Positions 59,450-64,000 of a stretch of 64,000 bases of DNA are shown in pieces; the first letter of the stretch is position 1, and each line of letters begins with the position of its first letter. The DNA is from SIG440 sp045586925. Its GTDB lineage: Bacteria > Bacillota > Clostridia > Monoglobales > Monoglobaceae. The stretch is taken from positions 1-64,000 of the forward strand of contig JAZNBG010000014.1 in the NCBI GenBank assembly GCA_045586925.1, read 5' to 3'. Made by a program: the position numbers and the translations under genes. The notes under the pieces were generated by a model, which ran no database searches, was not told the DNA's origin, and saw nothing but the letters and a program-made list of their open reading frames with translations.

Positions 59450-60821
59450 AAAAATTATTCGTGTTCTGATTATTATTTCGGCTTTATTTCTGGCACTTCT
59501 GACATATCTTTTGTATTTTAATTTATTTAGGGCGGACACTGTTTCAACTAATCCCTACAACCGCCGTCAATGGGACGATGAAAGATATGTTACCCGAGGG
59601 ACAATATATGATAAAAATGGTCTTGTTCTTGCTGAAACTATTGAGGATGGCGGAAACACCCGGCGTGTATATTCACAGGGCAGACTGTATAGTCACGTTA
59701 TAGGGTACTGCTCTCAGGTTTACGGCAAAAGTCTTCTTGAGCGTGAGTATGACGCCCAGCTGTTGGGCAAGGGCGACCTTGACCTTTTTCAGGGCGACAA
59801 GAAAAAGGGATTTGACCTTAATCTGACAATTGACAATTCTGTTCAGAAATACGCCTACGAGCAGTTACGTGGCAAGCGTGGTGCGCTTGTTGCAATCAAT
59901 CCTAAGACGGGGGCAATTCTTGCAATGGTAAGCCTTCCTGATTTTGACCCTGATGCAGCGGCACTTGAAAAGCAGTGGAACACAATTGTCGAGGATGAAA
60001 ATTCGCCCCTTATTGCCAGAGCGGTTCAGGGGCTTTACCCTCCAGGCTCAACATATAAGATTGTGACAGCGGCAGCAGCCTTTGAAAACGGAATGAAAGA
60101 ACGTGTATTTGAAGATACAGGCAGCTTTACGGCAGGTGACTTAAAGGTTGAAAACTACAACAACAAGAAGTATGGTGAAATCAGCTTAGAACGTGCGTTT
60201 CAGGTATCAAGCAATCAGGTGTTCTGCACAGTTGGGTATGAACTGGGCAGCGAAAAAACTGCCGAGATTGCCCGACGGTTTGGGATAAATTCTGCCATTA
60301 GCTTTGATGTACCAACCGAAACCAGCCGAATAGAATATAAAAAGATGACCAAAGAAGACAGTGCTCTTGTAAGCATCGGTCAGGGGCAACTGCTTACCAC
60401 ACCAATGCAGATGGCACTGATTGGCTCTGCTGTGGCAAATGACGGACAAATGGTAAAACCCTATGTGGTTGAAAGTGTTACAAAGAATAATATTGTGGTA
60501 AGCAAAACCGCAACCAAGGTAACAGGTCAGCCAATATCTAAAGAATGTGCCGAGTATATCCAGCAGCTTATGGTAGATACAGTAAAGGGCGGAACAGGCA
60601 CCCGTGCACAAATCAACGGAATAACAGTTGCAGGCAAAACGGGAACCGCCGAAAACGAAACCGAAAAAGACCACGCGTGGTTTGTGGGGTATGCTCCGGC
60701 AGAAGACCCGCAGATTGCAATTGCAGTAGTTTTGGAAAATGACGGCAGAAGCGGCGGCGATGCTGCGGCACCCATTGCAGGCAGGGTGATGAATAAGTAT
60801 CTTGCAAAGCAGGTAAAGTAA
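59436..60821 (+). CDS. Class B penicillin-binding protein (PbpA/FtsI-like transpeptidase)
   Basis: 461 residues. A short cytoplasmic tail and one membrane helix (VLIIISALFLALLTYLLYF), then the transpeptidase domain: SxxK in PPGSTYKIV (around 206), SSN in QVSSNQVFC, and KTG in VAGKTGTAEN. The dimerisation domain is short, as in PbpA of actinobacterial fhaB-rodA-pbpA clusters. Cross-links peptidoglycan with the SEDS partner upstream. Overlaps it by 14 nt; truA starts 1 nt after the stop. Confidence 0.93.
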   Translation: MNVNKKIIRVLIIISALFLALLTYLLYFNLFRADTVSTNPYNRRQWDDERYVTRGTIYDKNGLVLAETIEDGGNTRRVYSQGRLYSHVIGYCSQVYGKSLLEREYDAQLLGKGDLDLFQGDKKKGFDLNLTIDNSVQKYAYEQLRGKRGALVAINPKTGAILAMVSLPDFDPDAAALEKQWNTIVEDENSPLIARAVQGLYPPGSTYKIVTAAAAFENGMKERVFEDTGSFTAGDLKVENYNNKKYGEISLERAFQVSSNQVFCTVGYELGSEKTAEIARRFGINSAISFDVPTETSRIEYKKMTKEDSALVSIGQGQLLTTPMQMALIGSAVANDGQMVKPYVVESVTKNNIVVSKTATKVTGQPISKECAEYIQQLMVDTVKGGTGTRAQINGITVAGKTGTAENETEKDHAWFVGYAPAEDPQIAIAVVLENDGRSGGDAAAPIAGRVMNKYLAKQVK

Positions 60822-61562
60822 ATGAAAAATTATAAAATTACAGTTCAATATGACGGCACAAGGTACAACGGCTGGCAAAGACAGGGCAACACCCCAAATA
60901 CCATTCAGGGCAAAATAGAGGATGTCTTAGAAAAAATGACGGGGCATAAGGTTGAAATTCATGGCTCGGGCAGGACAGACAAGGGTGTTCACGCCAAAGG
61001 TCAGGTTGCAAGCTTTAAAATAAATACCGATAAGAGCGATGCTGAAATTCAGGAATATCTTAACCAATACCTTCCTGACGACATTGCAGTAACCGGGCTT
61101 AGTCAGGCAGACGAGCGTTTTCACGCAAGACTGAGTGTAAAACGTAAAACCTATCTTTATCGTATACACAACAGCAATATACCTGATGTTTTTGAGCACA
61201 GATTTATGCATACGGTGACCAAGCCGATTGATGTTGAGGCAATGCAGGCGGCGGCAAAGGAGTTCTTGGGCGAACACGACTTTTTGGGATTTTCCTCGGT
61301 TAAGCGCTTTAAAAAATCATCAAAGCGAACAATATACAGCGTTGGTGTTCAGCGGTTTGGGGATGATGTTGTCTTTGCTGTTACGGGGGATGGATTTCTT
61401 TACAATATGGTTCGCATTATGGCAGGAACATTATTGGAGATAGGCACAGGCGAACGTGGTGCAGATACCATAGCTCAGGTTTTTGAGACCCAAAGCCGTG
61501 AACTTGCAGGTGAAACTCTTCCGGGTAAGGGCTTGACACTGCTATCTGTTGAATATGAATAG
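60822..61562 (+). CDS. truA: tRNA pseudouridine(38-40) synthase
   Basis: 246 residues. Catalytic Asp in GSGRTDKGVHAKGQV; VQYDGTRYNGWQRQ start, and RMAGTLLEIG-type ending (VRIMAGTLLEIGTGERG). Modifies U38-40 in the anticodon arm. Full length, start codon adjacent to the PBP stop. Confidence 0.96.
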   Translation: MKNYKITVQYDGTRYNGWQRQGNTPNTIQGKIEDVLEKMTGHKVEIHGSGRTDKGVHAKGQVASFKINTDKSDAEIQEYLNQYLPDDIAVTGLSQADERFHARLSVKRKTYLYRIHNSNIPDVFEHRFMHTVTKPIDVEAMQAAAKEFLGEHDFLGFSSVKRFKKSSKRTIYSVGVQRFGDDVVFAVTGDGFLYNMVRIMAGTLLEIGTGERGADTIAQVFETQSRELAGETLPGKGLTLLSVEYE

Positions 61563-61591
61563 ATGAAAAACATAAATATTGAATAAAAGTA

Positions 61592-61620
61592 TTGCAAAAA
61601 AGTAAAAAATAAGTTAAAAT
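61592..61620 (+). promoter_or_regulatory. Promoter of the amino-sugar locus
   Basis: TTGCAA (61592-61597), 17 bp, TAAAAT (61615-61620), 26 bp before ATG 61646, which has AAAGGAGGTGA. Confidence 0.6.
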
Positions 61621-61645
61621 ATTTTGGTAAAGGAGGTGAGAAAAT

Positions 61646-62302
61646 ATGAAGACTGCAGAGCTTTTTGACCTGAAATATACAATTGCGTCATCTCTTCTGT
61701 CAGAATGTGAATATCCCTGGCAGGCTTTGGGCAAGATTAAGGAATTTGTGATAGCCTTAGGCAAGGCTCTTGACAAAGAAAAGTTTGACGAGGTTCAGCC
61801 GCAGGTTTGGATTGCAAAATCTGCAAAGGTATATCCATCAGCACATATTGCAGCACCCTGTATCATTGACGAAGATTCTGAAATAAGGCATTGTGCGTTT
61901 ATCCGTGGCGGTGTTATTGTTGGCAAAAATTGTGTGGTAGGTAATTCTACCGAGATGAAAAATGCCATAATTTTTGATAATGTTCAGATTCCGCATTTTA
62001 ATTATGTGGGTGACTCAATTCTTGGCTATAAGTCGCATCTTGGGGCAGGGGCTGTCACATCCAATGTTAAAAGTGATAAAACACTTGTTACAATCAAGAA
62101 TGGCGATGAAAAAATCGAGACAGGTCTTAAAAAGTTTGGTGCAATGGTTGGCGATTTTACCGAGGTTGGCTGCAACAGCGTGCTTTGTCCCGGTACTGTA
62201 ATCGGCAAAAATTGTACCGTTTATCCGCTTTCAAGGGTAAGGGGATATTTAAAAGAAAATTCTATATTCAAAAGTCAAGAGAATGTTGTAACTAAAATTT
62301 AG
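61646..62302 (+). CDS. GlmU-like left-handed beta-helix acyltransferase
   Basis: 218 residues. After a helical first 50 residues the chain is hexapeptide repeats (IAKSAKVYPSAHIAAPCIID ..., VGKNCVVGNST, IGKNCTVYPL). The segment NSTEMKNAIIFDNVQIPHFN, YVGDSILG, SHLGAGAVTSN closely follows the acetyltransferase half of GlmU, including the His before NYVGDS that acts as base in GlmU. It has no uridylyltransferase half. It is 93 nt before a glmS ribozyme and followed by nagB and glmM, so it probably acts in UDP-GlcNAc synthesis, acetylating GlcN-1-P. Confidence 0.75.
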   Translation: MKTAELFDLKYTIASSLLSECEYPWQALGKIKEFVIALGKALDKEKFDEVQPQVWIAKSAKVYPSAHIAAPCIIDEDSEIRHCAFIRGGVIVGKNCVVGNSTEMKNAIIFDNVQIPHFNYVGDSILGYKSHLGAGAVTSNVKSDKTLVTIKNGDEKIETGLKKFGAMVGDFTEVGCNSVLCPGTVIGKNCTVYPLSRVRGYLKENSIFKSQENVVTKI

Positions 62303-62393
62303 TTGCAATGTATAAAGCAAACAATTTCAGGATTATGGGACACTGAAGGTTTGTTTTTAAGACAGTTCCGAATCTCTTGCGGGATAACTGTTT

Positions 62394-62532
62394 AGCGCCA
62401 GACCGTGCAAACATTTTTGTACGGTGACGAGGTAAGAAGAAATTCGAAATTTTCGGCGGGTACTTCTTCGGCACCGGCCTGTGTCGTAAGAATGCATACA
62501 AAAAGACAAAAGTGCATTTAAAGGGTAAGAAC
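62394..62532 (+). ncRNA. glmS ribozyme, placed upstream of nagB
   Basis: The conserved core is present in order: cleavage site A|GCGCCAGA (G1 at 62395), a P2 stem CCGTGC / GTACGG, the invariant TGACGAGG, TTCGGCGGG with CTTCTTCGGC, GTCGTAAG, and AAAGGGTAAG near 62519. A GCGCCAGA ... GACGAGG ... TCGGCGG ... AAAGGG series is diagnostic of glmS ribozymes, which self-cleave with glucosamine-6-phosphate as cofactor and lead to mRNA decay. A separate hairpin (ACAGTT/AACTGT, 62363-62391) precedes the cleavage site. The first gene after it is nagB, 45 nt downstream, not glmS. Confidence 0.9.
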
Positions 62533-62577
62533 AAAAAATGGGTTATCTCCCGTTTTTGAAATTTAAGGAGTGTAGAT

Positions 62578-63288
62578 ATGAATTTTATTACAGTAAACAA
62601 TTATGACGAATTAAGCAAAAAGGCAGCAAACATCATAGCAGCACAGGTTATTTCAAAGCCCTGCTCTGTTCTTGGTCTTGCTACGGGTTCAACACCGCTT
62701 GGCACTTATGAAAAGCTTGCAGAGTATAACAAGGCAGGCGATGTTGATTTTTCTCAGGTAACATCTGTAAACTTAGATGAATACCAGGGATTAAATGGTG
62801 ACAACGACCAAAGCTACAGATATTTTATGGACAATAATCTGTTTAATAAAATCAATATCGACAAGGCAAAGACCTTTGTTCCTGACGGCTGTGCGGCTGA
62901 CCTTGCAAAAGAGGGTCAGCGTTATGACGAGCTTATTAAATCTTTAGGCGGCATAGATTTGCAGCTTTTGGGTATTGGTTTAGATGGACATATCGGATTC
63001 AACGAACCCGATGATATATTTGTCGGCGAAACTCACGAGGTTGCTCTTGATGAGTCTACAATCGAGGCAAATGCCCGCTTTTTTGCATCAAAGGATGATG
63101 TTCCTAAAAAAGCAATTACTATGGGTATGATGTCAATTATGCAGGCAAAAAAGATTCTGCTTATAGCAAACGGAAAGAACAAAAAAGATATTGTTGAAAA
63201 GTCATTTAATGGTCCCATCACTCCACACGTTCCGGCGTCAATTCTTCAGTTGCATCCCGATGTAACTGTTATTTTCAGTGAGAATTAA
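62578..63288 (+). CDS. nagB: Glucosamine-6-phosphate deaminase/isomerase NagB
   Basis: 236 residues, the B. subtilis-type short form without the extra allosteric C-terminal part of the E. coli enzyme. LATGSTPLGTYEKL phosphate loop, NLDEY (catalytic Asp), GIGLDGHIGFNEP (Asp, His, Glu of the ring-opening site). Interconverts glucosamine-6-P and fructose-6-P plus NH4+; the reaction is reversible. Its leader is a glmS ribozyme and glmM follows 45 nt later, without nagA, so a biosynthetic, aminating role is inferred. AAGGAGTG before ATG 62578. Confidence 0.95.
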   Translation: MNFITVNNYDELSKKAANIIAAQVISKPCSVLGLATGSTPLGTYEKLAEYNKAGDVDFSQVTSVNLDEYQGLNGDNDQSYRYFMDNNLFNKINIDKAKTFVPDGCAADLAKEGQRYDELIKSLGGIDLQLLGIGLDGHIGFNEPDDIFVGETHEVALDESTIEANARFFASKDDVPKKAITMGMMSIMQAKKILLIANGKNKKDIVEKSFNGPITPHVPASILQLHPDVTVIFSEN

Positions 63289-63333
63289 TATAGACAACGG
63301 AATGTTAAATATTAATTTGAGAGGATTTTTATA

Positions 63334-64000
63334 ATGGGAAAATATTTTGGTACAGACGGCTTTCGAGGTGAGGCTAATATCAACCTGACGGTTGAACACG
63401 CATTTAAAATCGGCAGATACCTTGGCTGGCATTACGGCAAGGAGCACAAGTGCAATGTGGTTATAGGAAAAGACACCAGACGTTCAAGCTATATGTTTGA
63501 ATATGCTCTTGCGGCAGGACTTACCGCCAGCGGTGCTGATGCTTATCTTCTGCACGTTACAACCACGCCTTCGGTGTCATACGTGGTACGCACCGAGGAT
63601 TTTGACTGCGGTATAATGATTTCTGCAAGCCACAACCCTTATTACGACAATGGAATTAAGCTGATTAACAGCAAGGGCGAAAAGATGTCAGAATCAATTA
63701 TTGCTGATATCGAGGCGTACATTGACGGTGTTATCGGCGAGCTGCCTCTTGCCACAGGCGAAAACATAGGACGGACAATTGACTATGTTGCAGGCAGAAA
63801 CCGCTATACAGGTTATATTATTTCGCTTGCACGGAATTCCTATAAAGGAATTAAGGTGGGTATAGACTGTTCAAACGGCAGTACATGGATGCTTGCTAAA
63901 AACATATTTGATACCCTTGGTGCAGAAACTTATGTTGTGGGAAATCAGCCCAACGGATTTAACATAAACCAGGAATGTGGCTCCACACATATGAAAGGTC
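63334..64000 (+). CDS. glmM: Phosphoglucosamine mutase (partial, cut by window end)
   Basis: 222 codons visible from ATG 63334 (GAGAGGA upstream), open to the window end. KYFGTDGFRGEANINLTVEH start, active-site Ser loop in MISASHNPYYDNG, and GVKVGIDCSNGS-like IKVGIDCSNGST. Converts GlcN-6-P to GlcN-1-P, the step between NagB/GlmS and GlmU. Same strand and 45 nt after nagB, so it is very likely on the ribozyme-controlled transcript as well. Confidence 0.95.
   Translation, partial: MGKYFGTDGFRGEANINLTVEHAFKIGRYLGWHYGKEHKCNVVIGKDTRRSSYMFEYALAAGLTASGADAYLLHVTTTPSVSYVVRTEDFDCGIMISASHNPYYDNGIKLINSKGEKMSESIIADIEAYIDGVIGELPLATGENIGRTIDYVAGRNRYTGYIISLARNSYKGIKVGIDCSNGSTWMLAKNIFDTLGAETYVVGNQPNGFNINQECGSTHMKG

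Noticed and set aside
62578..63288. nagB as part of a normal N-acetylglucosamine catabolic operon
   Set aside because: No nagA, no sugar transporter and no GntR/NagR regulator adjacent; neighbours are the GlmU-like gene and glmM.

Overview
The window looks like chromosomal DNA of an anaerobic, spore-forming member of the Clostridia. The evidence is the cotJ spore-coat operon, a CD1247-type protein, reverse rubrerythrin with ferritin and PerR, class III-style defence genes on serine-recombinase elements, and low G+C with strong AGGAGG ribosome sites. I cannot name the species.

Positions 1 to about 24,960 are two integrated elements that both sit inside one gene, cotJC (minus strand). Element 1 (left end outside the window, right end near 17,150) carries an oriT-like hairpin region with mobC but no visible relaxase, then a co-directional run of about 13 kb: a small HTH protein, two HipA-like kinases flanking a class III Fic protein, a nucleotide-cyclase-like protein fused to a winged HTH, a type III-like Res/Mod pair, a GIY-YIG protein, an HNH/middle-component/DUF2326-ATPase triad of ABC-three-component type, then an ArsC/Spx-like and a flavin reductase-like gene. 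It ends with a 4-copy non-coding repeat, a hairpin-rich region, a tiny ORF and a large serine recombinase. Element 2 (17,467-24,960, 7,494 bp; both ends are readable) carries a DUF3990/XRE toxin-antitoxin-like pair under a palindromic operator, a BcgI-like two-gene restriction-modification system, three small proteins and its own serine recombinase. Removing it restores the reading frame of cotJC at its N-terminal junction.

From 24,959 on the sequence is host backbone: the cotJC N-terminal stub, cotJB and cotJA; a MATE transporter and a hydrolase; ferritin, rubrerythrin and perR, with a PerR box over the perR promoter; a CD1247-like gene, efp, an M24 peptidase, a TIM-barrel protein, yqeG, yqeY, rpsU and tepA; metA with the acetyl-CoA-type Glu111; cell-wall and surface hydrolases; a GntR-regulated ABC exporter; an amidohydrolase whose start lies at the edge of a 175-bp tandem repeat; a GH20-like protein; a 242-bp MITE-like element flanked by a 27-bp duplicated terminator; an autoregulated polyamine transporter operon with a PotC-PotD fusion; pth, mfd and a foldase; an FHA / FtsW-RodA / class B PBP cluster; and truA.

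The last 2.4 kb form an amino-sugar locus: a GlmU-like left-handed beta-helix acyltransferase, then a recognisable glmS ribozyme placed directly upstream of nagB rather than glmS, then glmM (cut by the window end). Feedback cleavage by glucosamine-6-phosphate makes sense for nagB only if this NagB makes that sugar phosphate, so NagB may be standing in for GlmS. This and the doubly interrupted cotJC are the two most striking observations; the HipA-Fic-HipA block is the best candidate for an undescribed defence-type system.
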